A DNA stretch of 64,000 bases from Halobacteriovorax sp. HLS (GTDB lineage Bacteria; Bdellovibrionota; Bacteriovoracia; Bacteriovoracales; Bacteriovoracaceae). Positions within the stretch are counted from its first letter, which is position 1. Each line of letters starts with the position of its first letter. Made by a program: the position numbers and the translations under genes. Of the stretch, positions 26,565-34,888 are shown in pieces. The notes beneath the pieces were generated by a model. The model searched no databases, had not been told where the DNA came from, and was given only the letters and a program-made list of their open reading frames with translations. Location: positions 558,001 to 622,000 of the forward strand of contig NZ_QOCL01000014.1 in NCBI RefSeq assembly GCF_004006665.1, written 5' to 3'.

Positions 26565-29441
26565 ATGATTTATAAAAAAGAGATAGATTTATTGCCAAAG
26601 AGTTTAGTGAGAGTTTTTATGACTCTCTGTCTTATTCCAATATTTACATATCTCATGCCTCTTTCAGACAAGTTTCTTGAGCACTCTTTAACAGAGTTCT
26701 TAATGAATAATCTCTTTGATCTATTTGTCTTAGTCATTGGGGTAAGTACTTTTGTCATCTCAATTCTTAGCTTTATGGTAGAGAAAGACTTTAAGGTTCC
26801 AATCTTTGGTGGAATTATTTTCTTTTGCTCAATTCTTCATTTTACTGAGATTTTTCTGGTTGCCCACTCCAATAGAGATGCTGACTTTTCTCTGGCAATA
26901 GAAATATATTTTTGGACTATCAGTGGGATTTTTTCTTGTCTTACACTGAACTCCTTTCTATGTATTGAGTTCTTTGTTCGAGCTGAAAAGAGGGCTAAAA
27001 GAGCTATTCAACTTGGTGTGTTTTCTCTATTTGTCTTGGCCTTTCTTATTATTGGAGTTATTAATTTAGACACAGATAATATTCCTACCTTTATTACATG
27101 GAATGAATTAATTCTAAGACCATGGGATCTTGGTATATCAATGGTCTATTTACTATGTGCCACTGTTGCTGGATTTCTCTTTCAAAGAAAAAAATCTCCC
27201 TTTGTTCAGGGTGTAATCTTATATTGCCTTCCAAATATTTGCATGCACTTCTACTTGGCCATCAGTCTAGAAAGAGAGCTCTTTGTTCTTTTTGATATCG
27301 TCCTATTGCAGGTAAGCAGTTATTCAATTGCATTAATTTCTGTATCGTGGAGCTTTTTTAAAAACTATGGACTGTGGAATACCTATTATGGTGAACTAAA
27401 TATTATTCAAGATGCTGTAAATGTCTCAGCATTAGTATCTGAAACAGATATTGATGGAAATATCATTTTTGCCAATGATCAATTTTGTAAGGTTTCACAA
27501 TATACTAAAGAAGAGCTTATTGGAGAAAACCATCGCATCATTGCCTCTGGCGTTCACCCTAAGGGTGTCTTTGAAGGGATGTGGAAGACGATTAGTGCTG
27601 GACATATTTGGAAGGGCGAAATCTGTAATAAGGCCAAAGATGGGAGCTTCTATTGGGTGTCTTCGACAATATATCCAAGTCGAAATTCAGATGGTGAGAT
27701 TTCAAAGTACGTCTCAATTCGATTTGATATTACAAAGCAAAAAGAACTGCAGGAAAAAGTAAAATCAGAAAAGAGAGTTTTTGAACTTGAGAGTATTTTC
27801 TTTAGAATTCTAGATCGTATTTCAAATGACTCTCTTTCTAATAATGAATTCTATCAAAAGTTCTTAGAAGAGTTTAAAATGACCTTTGGCTGGGATCTTG
27901 GCCATGTTCACTATGTTAATAGCGAAAAAGGTTATCTCTATTCATCTAGAGTGTTTCACTGTGAAGATGAGAATATTCTAGGGCAATTTAAAAAACTTCA
28001 CTCTAATAGAGTTATCAAAAAAGGTGAGTCGATCAGTGGAAAGTATTACTTAGACCACCGAGTGAGGTGGATGGAAGATGTGAAGCTAGATAGGGAAGCT
28101 TGCCTAGATGATCTCCCATTTCAATCCTCTCTTTGTTTTGGAGCAAAAAACTCAAGCGATATTCTACTTGTTTTTGAGTTCTTCAGTGTGAAGAAGAAGA
28201 CTGAAGATAAAGAATTTATGAGTGTTATTAAATTTCTAGAAGATAACCTTGGAAAGGTGATAGAAAAGAAGAAGCTCATAGCAGAAGTTATGAAAGAAAA
28301 AGACAAGGCCGAAAGACTCGCTGTCGTAAAGTCTGAATTCTTTGCCAATATGAGCCACGAAATACGTACGCCAATGAATGGAATCTTAGGAATGGTAAAT
28401 CTTATTGGTGAGACACAGCTTAATATTGATCAAAAGAATATGCTTGAAACTGTTAAGGCATGCGGTGATAGCTTACTTACGATCATTAATGATATTTTAG
28501 ATTTTTCTAAAATTGACTCTGGAAATTTCATTATAGAAAATCACGACTTCAATGTAAGAGAGATGATCTCTGCCGTTGTTAGTATCGCTGGAAGTTGTGC
28601 TGATAGTCGTGAAATTAAAATTGACCATGAAGTCGATAAGTTTATTCCAGAGCTTCTCAATGGAGATGATACTCGTATAAAGCAGATTCTTATTAATTTC
28701 ATCTCTAATGCTCTTAAATTTACAGAAAAAGGTGGTATTAAAATTAATGTTCATCTAATGGGCATGGAAGAAGAAAATGACTTTAAGATTCTCTTTTCAA
28801 TTAAAGATACAGGTATTGGTATAAGTGAAAAGAATCAATCAAAACTTTTTCAGGCATTCTCTCAAGCAGATACATCTATTACAAGAAGATTTGGTGGAAC
28901 AGGTCTAGGACTTGCTATTTCTTCTAAGATCGCCGAGTTATTACAAGGAAGAGTGTGGTTTGAAAGTAAGTTAGGACAGGGCTCAACTTTCTTCTTAGAG
29001 GTTCCTCTTAAGAAGGCCCAGGAAGAGGAGCTTCCAGAGAAGACAAATGTCATCGAGTTTTCACAAAAAATTGATACTAGTGCTAGAGTACTTGTAGTTG
29101 AAGATAATAAGATTAATCAAAAAATTGCCAAAATGATGCTCAAGAAATTAGGGATTCAATGTGATATCGCAGAAAATGGTGTTGAGTGCTTAAATAAATT
29201 AGAACAAAGTCGCTATGATCTTATCTTTATGGATATGCAAATGCCTATTATGGATGGTGTTACTGCAACTATAGAGATCGTTAAAAAGTATGGAAAAGAT
29301 CGTCCTAAGATAGTCGCGATGACTGCCAATGTCTTTGAAGAAGATAGAAAGAAGTGTCACAATGCAGGAATGGATGACTTTGTTGCAAAACCTATTTCAA
29401 TCGAAGAAGTTAGCCGAGTATTCTATGATCTGGCCGCCTAA
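26565..29441 (+). CDS. Membrane-bound hybrid histidine kinase with PAS and receiver domains
   Basis: A 958-residue protein. The N-terminal ~270 residues contain seven or so hydrophobic helices. A PAS domain follows (about 285-395, with F-A-N-D-Q-F-C-K-V-S and G-E-N-H-R-I-I), then a GAF-like stretch, then the HisKA domain with phospho-acceptor His598 in N-M-S-H-E-I-R-T-P-M-N-G, and an HATPase with N-x-x-N-A-L-K-F and D-T-G-I-G. The C-terminal receiver has Asp890 in M-D-M-Q-M-P. No cognate output protein is adjacent. Two TTATATCAA direct repeats lie in the promoter region (about 26495-26535). Confidence 0.92.
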   Translation: MIYKKEIDLLPKSLVRVFMTLCLIPIFTYLMPLSDKFLEHSLTEFLMNNLFDLFVLVIGVSTFVISILSFMVEKDFKVPIFGGIIFFCSILHFTEIFLVAHSNRDADFSLAIEIYFWTISGIFSCLTLNSFLCIEFFVRAEKRAKRAIQLGVFSLFVLAFLIIGVINLDTDNIPTFITWNELILRPWDLGISMVYLLCATVAGFLFQRKKSPFVQGVILYCLPNICMHFYLAISLERELFVLFDIVLLQVSSYSIALISVSWSFFKNYGLWNTYYGELNIIQDAVNVSALVSETDIDGNIIFANDQFCKVSQYTKEELIGENHRIIASGVHPKGVFEGMWKTISAGHIWKGEICNKAKDGSFYWVSSTIYPSRNSDGEISKYVSIRFDITKQKELQEKVKSEKRVFELESIFFRILDRISNDSLSNNEFYQKFLEEFKMTFGWDLGHVHYVNSEKGYLYSSRVFHCEDENILGQFKKLHSNRVIKKGESISGKYYLDHRVRWMEDVKLDREACLDDLPFQSSLCFGAKNSSDILLVFEFFSVKKKTEDKEFMSVIKFLEDNLGKVIEKKKLIAEVMKEKDKAERLAVVKSEFFANMSHEIRTPMNGILGMVNLIGETQLNIDQKNMLETVKACGDSLLTIINDILDFSKIDSGNFIIENHDFNVREMISAVVSIAGSCADSREIKIDHEVDKFIPELLNGDDTRIKQILINFISNALKFTEKGGIKINVHLMGMEEENDFKILFSIKDTGIGISEKNQSKLFQAFSQADTSITRRFGGTGLGLAISSKIAELLQGRVWFESKLGQGSTFFLEVPLKKAQEEELPEKTNVIEFSQKIDTSARVLVVEDNKINQKIAKMMLKKLGIQCDIAENGVECLNKLEQSRYDLIFMDMQMPIMDGVTATIEIVKKYGKDRPKIVAMTANVFEEDRKKCHNAGMDDFVAKPISIEEVSRVFYDLAA

Positions 29442-30160
29442 AAGGCCTTATCTTTAAATCCAACTCTACCAAAGAATGGAAGCTTCAGAGCTGGAGTCCA
29501 AAAATCTACCCCAAAGTGAAGACCTAATAAATTTATTTCAACGCCCTCTGCTGCACCTAGAGTAAGACCTAGGGCTCCAAATAGACTTAAGGTAAAACCA
29601 GTATTTGAAGCAGTGTTTGAGATGAATTTGGTCTTTCCAAAATAATCTTTTCCTATTCCATGGGCCGGAAGTTCAATATCGAGCTCATCAATATTTCTTA
29701 TAAGATGAGAAACAAAAGTATTTGAGTTAGGGCCAGGCCATAGTGTGTAATTGTCTTTGTAAGGATAATCTTTTATTAGAGCTTTAAGCTTTTTTATAAT
29801 CTTGGACGCCTTCTGTCCTCTTGCCTCAAAGAGTTGAGTAGGATCATTGTCATACCACTTACGATCTGGAAGATCTCTTTTTACACTAACCGTTGTGCCC
29901 TCTCTTCTTAGATTCCAAGAAGTCACTTGAGCTACAGTGTACTGGGAGTCTTCTTTTTTCTTCCAAGCAACCCATGGATGGATTCCAAAGTTTCCTCTCC
30001 AAGAAAAGGCGCGGGCATAATAGATAAGTACAATATCTTCTTTTAGATCGGCGGCAAGTGGAGCAATTCCAACACTCTGTCTCGAGGCCTCACGCCAACT
30101 CTTTGATGAGCACGAAAACAGAAGAAGACATAGTAGCAGAGCTAAGTATTTATTTATCAT
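29438..30160 (-). CDS. DUF3750-like lipoprotein
   Basis: A 240-residue lipoprotein (lipobox L-L-L-F-S-C). The body matches the DUF3750 pattern: G-I-H-P-W-V-A-W-K, N-L-R-R-E-G-T-T-V and W-P-G-P-N-S-N-T-F-V. The C-terminus is rich in small hydrophobic residues. The function is unknown. It overlaps the kinase gene tail by 4 bp in convergent orientation. Confidence 0.75.
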   Translation of the reverse strand: MINKYLALLLCLLLFSCSSKSWREASRQSVGIAPLAADLKEDIVLIYYARAFSWRGNFGIHPWVAWKKKEDSQYTVAQVTSWNLRREGTTVSVKRDLPDRKWYDNDPTQLFEARGQKASKIIKKLKALIKDYPYKDNYTLWPGPNSNTFVSHLIRNIDELDIELPAHGIGKDYFGKTKFISNTASNTGFTLSLFGALGLTLGAAEGVEINLLGLHFGVDFWTPALKLPFFGRVGFKDKAF

Positions 30161-30358
30161 GGGTCTATTCTATAACAAGAGATATTGGTTTCGTAATAAT
30201 TTTACTTAGACAATAAGCTCTAATAGATTGAGAGAAAATACTTAAATTTCAATGAGTTAGAGGGGTGTTCTATGTTTTGACATAGCTTGTAGGATTTACG
30301 GCCAAAGCATAAACCTTTTAAAAATAATTTATAATGAATGGATAATTTAGGAGTTTTT

Positions 30359-30985
30359 ATGAAAAAAATGATCTTTCTGTTATTGATGAGTTCAATTTCG
30401 GCCAATGCAGATACTAACTTTATTAATCATGTTCTAAGTGGATATGAAGTAGGACAAAAATTTATATCAATTGAAAATGGAAAGACCACTAAAGATGGTG
30501 CCTTTGTCTGTGACTATAAGAGCGTTGAAGAGAAGTCTCTTCTTAGTATTATTGATGGAGTTTATACTTTCCATGTTAAGGAAACTTCTAATAGATACTG
30601 TGCTCATGAGGTTCGTGAATATATTGAAATTTCCACTCATGATATCTACACCAAAGACTTAGTTAAGTTCTTTGAGACTATGGAGTCCGAAGGCATTGAT
30701 GTCTCTTTTGATAATTCAACTAAGTTTTTTACAATGAAAAATGATCAAGAGACTTTTGAAGTTGATTTTACGAAGGGAACAACTTTAGAAGCGGCTAACG
30801 CTCTAATGACTGTCTCTGGCGAGTCTTCTAATGGAGAGTTTGTTACAACTCATGGGAATATTGAATTTAGTAAACTAGAGAACACTGAATTACCTCTCAT
30901 TAGAGATGATATTCAAGTTTGTGATGATAGACGAGATAGCGACCCAAATGATTCAACAACTTATTTTGATGAGATTTGTCACTAA
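30359..30985 (+). CDS. Exported protein of unknown function
   Basis: A 208-residue protein starting at the ATG preceded by AGGAGTTTTT; an upstream Met at 30338 lacks such a site. A signal peptide ends near S-A-N-A, and the mature part has four cysteines. No family is recognised. The next gene, also exported, begins 16 bp downstream and is probably in the same operon. Confidence 0.65.
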   Translation: MKKMIFLLLMSSISANADTNFINHVLSGYEVGQKFISIENGKTTKDGAFVCDYKSVEEKSLLSIIDGVYTFHVKETSNRYCAHEVREYIEISTHDIYTKDLVKFFETMESEGIDVSFDNSTKFFTMKNDQETFEVDFTKGTTLEAANALMTVSGESSNGEFVTTHGNIEFSKLENTELPLIRDDIQVCDDRRDSDPNDSTTYFDEICH

Positions 30986-31001
30986 AAGTTGAGGAGAATT
31001 T

Positions 31002-31373
31002 ATGAAAAAAATAATACTATTTTTACTTTTATGCTTAGGCAGCTACGCCAATGCTTCTTTTGATGGACTATACTATTGCAAAGAAGATAAGAGGGAGTTT
31101 CACCTTAGTCTTGAACTTAGTGAGAGTTCTACACCTGCTGCGACTTTAGAAATTCTAGCTAAGGATAAAATGCTTAGACTAGTAGATGTCATTCTTTTTG
31201 ATTACAAAGAGAGTGAATCTTTCTTTATTAAAATTTATAGAAATAATGAACTATTGATAAGTCGTTTTACTTTAAGTAATGATAACTTACTCATTACTGA
31301 AGATAATGGAGAGAACGACACAACTATTTGTAAAAGAGTTATTACGAGGGAGCAGGAAAGTTCTCGCAATTAA
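31002..31373 (+). CDS. Small exported protein of unknown function
   Basis: A 123-residue protein with a signal peptide (L-F-L-L-L-C-L-G-S-Y-A-N-A) and two mature-part cysteines. The start is preceded by GAGGAGAATTT. The mature part is probably beta-rich. No homologous family was recognised. It follows another exported protein and ends 1 bp before the convergent DUF1304 gene. Confidence 0.6.
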   Translation: MKKIILFLLLCLGSYANASFDGLYYCKEDKREFHLSLELSESSTPAATLEILAKDKMLRLVDVILFDYKESESFFIKIYRNNELLISRFTLSNDNLLITEDNGENDTTICKRVITREQESSRN

Positions 31374-31374
31374 T

Positions 31375-31731
31375 TTATAGAAATGTCAACACAATGCCTA
31401 AGATCGCTGGAATTGATTGAATAATGAAGATTCTCTTATTTACAGAGTATCCTCCATAGATTCCAGCAACGATCACACACCCGAGAAAGAAGGCACGAAA
31501 GTGTAAACCAACTTCTCCACCTAGAAGTATTCCGTAAATAAGTCCTGCTGCAAGAAATCCATTGTAGAGACCTTGATTGGCAGCAAGAACCTTCGTTTGC
31601 TTCGCCTTTTCTAGCGTATTATTGAAGACTTTAAGCCCCTTAGGTTTATCCCAAAGAAACATCTCTAGCACTAGAAAGTAGATATGAAGAAGGGCAACGA
31701 TGGCACAGAGAATGATAGATGCAATTTGCAT
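31375..31731 (-). CDS. DUF1304-family small membrane protein
   Basis: A 118-residue integral membrane protein with four hydrophobic helices. The first segment contains H-I-Y-F-L-V-L-E-M-F-L-W, and N-Q-G-L-Y-N-G-F-L-A-A-G follows; both are DUF1304 hallmarks. I start it at 31731 because this ATG follows AGGACTCCC; an upstream TTG-type extension adds 18 residues. The function is unknown. Confidence 0.85.
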   Translation of the reverse strand: MQIASIILCAIVALLHIYFLVLEMFLWDKPKGLKVFNNTLEKAKQTKVLAANQGLYNGFLAAGLIYGILLGGEVGLHFRAFFLGCVIVAGIYGGYSVNKRIFIIQSIPAILGIVLTFL

Positions 31732-31880
31732 GGGAGTCCTTATTAAAACTTTATTATTCTCTCTATTATAGATCATGTTAAACAAAAATATAGTAAATTC
31801 TTTGTGGCAAAATTATAGACGGCCCTAAGAACTTCTTACATTGGCATTTATTGGGATATGGCCTTGGGGTATAAGTATTT

Positions 31881-33488
31881 ATGAAAAAAATTCTACTTAC
31901 TTTGATGGTTCCCTCTATCGCCTTTGCACTTCCTTGTCCTGAAATTAAGGTTCAATTTGATGATCTCAATTATAAGAAAGTCTTCACTTGTCTAGATGAT
32001 TCACTCTTTGAACATAGAGAGTATAGTCCAAAGACGAAGAAGTTAGTTTCCTATGGTAAGTATGGCGAATATGGCCAGATCGAGCAGAAGTCCTGGAACT
32101 CTGAAGGTGTACATACTTACTATGCTCAGTTTCACTATCTTAATGAAGGGAGCTATATAAAAGAAGTTTTAGATATAGAGACAAAGAAGATTAAATCTAA
32201 GGAGCAGCACGATCTTATTGATGGTGAATTCACTCTTTCAAAAGAGTGGAAAATACATAGAGAGTCCCTTACTCAGCAAGCTATTTATCACTTTAGGCCC
32301 AATGAATATAATCCCTTTAAAGTCGATCATCTCGCAAAAGATGGAAGTATTATAAAGAGTTTTCTTGTTAAATTTAAAGAGGGCCTGGAGTTTGCAAAAT
32401 ATGTAACTTCTTTCACTACACTTTCACCAAGTAATGAAGTTCTTGGAAATTATGATGAATCTAAAAGCTTCGATATTGAAGAAATTCTATCCTCAAGAGG
32501 GGAGCTTTCTTTTTATAAGAAACAAAGAAGTCCTGTTGTTATTATTGATACAGGTTTTGATATCTTTCATAAGTCTCTTACTAAGTATCTATATAATTCC
32601 CCTTATGACATCCCTGAAGATGGGATCGATAACGATGGTAATGGACGAGTAGATGATTCTTACGGGTGGCATATTCAAGAGGATTCAGGGTTAGATCTTG
32701 ATCGTGATGATAATAATATCAGAGAGACTCACTTTCTTTCTCACACGCCTTTTCCTGTTTCTCATGGGACTCATGTTGCAGCTAAGGCGCTGGAAGGGAC
32801 TGAGGATTTTGGACTGGTTGGTTTTGCCGGTGACGTTGCTATTGCAAGACATCTTGCAGGAGCAAATCGATTTATTAAAGAGAAGAATGTGAAATTTGTT
32901 AATATGAGTTTTGCTATTGGTGCTCCTGGAATGCCAATGTCTGCTCCAAGATATTCTTTTACAGTTTTAGAACAAATCTTTAGAGATAATCCAAGTACTC
33001 TCTTCACTGTTGCCGCAGGTAATGGAAGAGTAGGACTCAATCTTGATTATCCTGGAAATTTTAGTTTTCCTGCTTCTCACTCATTTGAAAATATGCTCGT
33101 TGTTGGTGCACTTAATACAAGTGACTATGAAGTAGATAAAATGGGAACTTATAAGAGGGCCTCATTTTCAAAGTATGGAGTCACTAAGGTTGATATTTTT
33201 GCTCCAGGTACAGGAGTCATATCGGCGCATTCTGGAGGGGGAGAGCTTGCTCTAAATGGTACATCTATGGCCTCTCCATTTGCTTTAAATATAATTCTTA
33301 AGGCCTCACAAATTAATCCTAAACTTAGTCCACTTGAGTTAAAGAAAATTGTTATGGACACGGCATTTATTCCTACTCCAAGGCTTCCTTGTCTTTCTGG
33401 AGGAATGATTGACCCACTAAGAGTTTATAAAGCAGTAGAACTCTCAAAGAGTATGACTATTGAAGAGGCAATACTGAATTCTAAGTAA
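31881..33488 (+). CDS. Subtilisin-like (S8) exported serine protease
   Basis: A 535-residue protein with a signal peptide (ending A-L-P-C). Residues 25-195 form a pro-like or MORN-like region, followed by an S8 catalytic domain. The triad is Asp223 in I-I-D-T-G-F-D, His295 in S-H-G-T-H-V and Ser462 in N-G-T-S-M-A-S-P, with Asn381 in A-A-G-N-G as the oxyanion residue. A D-N-D-G-N-G-R-V-D-D stretch at about 250-259 looks like a calcium-binding loop. It is followed 63 bp later by a second protease gene. Confidence 0.88.
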   Translation: MKKILLTLMVPSIAFALPCPEIKVQFDDLNYKKVFTCLDDSLFEHREYSPKTKKLVSYGKYGEYGQIEQKSWNSEGVHTYYAQFHYLNEGSYIKEVLDIETKKIKSKEQHDLIDGEFTLSKEWKIHRESLTQQAIYHFRPNEYNPFKVDHLAKDGSIIKSFLVKFKEGLEFAKYVTSFTTLSPSNEVLGNYDESKSFDIEEILSSRGELSFYKKQRSPVVIIDTGFDIFHKSLTKYLYNSPYDIPEDGIDNDGNGRVDDSYGWHIQEDSGLDLDRDDNNIRETHFLSHTPFPVSHGTHVAAKALEGTEDFGLVGFAGDVAIARHLAGANRFIKEKNVKFVNMSFAIGAPGMPMSAPRYSFTVLEQIFRDNPSTLFTVAAGNGRVGLNLDYPGNFSFPASHSFENMLVVGALNTSDYEVDKMGTYKRASFSKYGVTKVDIFAPGTGVISAHSGGGELALNGTSMASPFALNIILKASQINPKLSPLELKKIVMDTAFIPTPRLPCLSGGMIDPLRVYKAVELSKSMTIEEAILNSK

Positions 33489-33493
33489 CTAGT

Positions 33494-33521
33494 CTGGGAA
33501 AAACTTACAAGTCCCAGGCCT
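33494..33521 (+). terminator. Hairpin between the two protease genes
   Basis: A 6-bp stem (CTGGGA / TCCCAG) with a 12-base loop is followed by GCCTTTT. It is positioned to end the subtilisin transcript just before the ribosome-binding site of the V8-like gene. Confidence 0.5.
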
Positions 33522-33551
33522 TTTATAACGGACTATTATATATAGGGAGCT

Positions 33552-34430
33552 ATGATAAAGATTCTAATTCCACTCATATTTCAAATGATGAGCTTTGCTG
33601 CTAGTAGTACCAAAGTGATCTACGGACAAGATAATAGAATAAGCTATTCTCATGCCAGTTCTCACTATCAGGCGCTAGCAGATTCAACTGCTGGAATGGT
33701 TCATGATAGGCATATAAAGTTATCTGGTTCTAGCTATACTTTTAAGGCGTCTCGCTTTGGTGGAAGACTTATTGGAAACATGTTTGATAATGGCCCAATT
33801 TGTATGGATGAGAACTTTGCTGATGAGAAAACTCTTCCTGATTGTTCAGGCTTTCTTGTGGCCAAGGATATTCTTGTCACCGCAGGCCATTGCGTGAGAG
33901 ATCAGAGTACATGTAACTCAATTAAGTGGGTCTTTGGATATACAAAAGAGATCGCGCAAAGAGGAAGAATCTCTAAAGAGAATGTATACTCATGTAAGAA
34001 AATTCTAAGTAGAGCAAATGCACCAAAGGACTTTACAATCTTAAAGCTTGATAGAAAAGTTGTGAATCGCTCTGCTTTAAGAGTATCTACTCAAAAAGTT
34101 AGAGTAGGTGATGAGGTTGTGGCCATTGGACACCCTTCAGGTCTTCCAACAAAGATCTCCGCTGGAGCTAGGGTTTTTAAGACAACTCAAAATACTTTTA
34201 AGACAAATCTAGACACTTTTAGCGGGAGTTCTGGCTCTGCCGTAATAGATGAGCGCACCTCACAGGTTGTGGGAATTTTGGTTAAAGGAGCTGAGGACTT
34301 TGTCAGAGATGGCCCAGGCGGATGCTTTAGGGTGAATCGCTGTAGCGAGGAGCTAGAGGGCAGTGGTTGTTCTGGGGAGAGTGTTTCTCGGATTTCAGAA
34401 ATTGGACTGGGCAAGTACCTAAATAATTAA
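33552..34430 (+). CDS. V8-like exported serine protease
   Basis: A 292-residue chymotrypsin-fold protease with a signal peptide. The probable triad is His113 in T-A-G-H-C, Asp160 in P-K-D-F-T-I-L and Ser227 in F-S-G-S-S-G-S-A, which fits the V8/glutamyl endopeptidase type. Six or more cysteines near residues 84-150 and in the C-terminus suggest disulfides. AGGGAGCT precedes the start. It is the last chromosomal protein gene before ssrA. Confidence 0.87.
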   Translation: MIKILIPLIFQMMSFAASSTKVIYGQDNRISYSHASSHYQALADSTAGMVHDRHIKLSGSSYTFKASRFGGRLIGNMFDNGPICMDENFADEKTLPDCSGFLVAKDILVTAGHCVRDQSTCNSIKWVFGYTKEIAQRGRISKENVYSCKKILSRANAPKDFTILKLDRKVVNRSALRVSTQKVRVGDEVVAIGHPSGLPTKISAGARVFKTTQNTFKTNLDTFSGSSGSAVIDERTSQVVGILVKGAEDFVRDGPGGCFRVNRCSEELEGSGCSGESVSRISEIGLGKYLNN

Positions 34431-34510
34431 TCTAAAATAAGTAAATGACGCAAGAAGCCTTATAGACTTTGTATCCACAAGCATGTTAAATTACATAATC
34501 AAAATTTTGT

Positions 34511-34888
34511 GGGGGTGCCCTGGTTTCGACGGGTTTCTGGAAGTTTTGTGGGCGTGCCCAGGTTGGTCTCCATGGTCCTGGTAAAAAGGAGTCCAAAACA
34601 TAATTGCAAAATCTAACGATTACGCTATGCCAATGGCTGCTTAATTAGCAAAACCATAAAGCATGAGGGTCTTGCACCGATAACAAAAAGCAAGAAACCT
34701 TGTTAAGTCGGCAAATAAAAACGGGCTTGATGGAACTGCCATGCAAACCATCTTAAAAAACAATTGGGGTTTGCTGAGGTCGCGTATTTCAGACAGTCTT
34801 GTCTACTGACGATAACCGTAGACTACGCACGTAGTCCGCTCTATAGAAAGGAATTCGGACGCGGGTTCGATTCCCGCCACCTCCACCA
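34511..34888 (+). ncRNA. ssrA: Transfer-messenger RNA (tmRNA)
   Basis: The 5' end GGGGGUG pairs with CACCUCC near the 3' end to form a 7-bp acceptor stem followed by ACCA (34885-34888). The early segment T-G-G-T-T-T-C-G-A-C-G-G-G and the late T-loop GGTTCGATTCC are typical of tmRNA. The resume codon is GCA at 34606 and the tag reads A-K-S-N-D-Y-A-M-P-M-A-A before TAA (34642-34644). It rescues stalled ribosomes together with SmpB encoded at 586-1035. Confidence 0.96.

Noticed and set aside
34789-34888. C-terminal residues of the recombinase as a functional domain
   Set aside because: The sequence G-G-G-G-G-N-R-T-R-V is the antisense translation of the tmRNA T-arm and acceptor, a well-known artefact.
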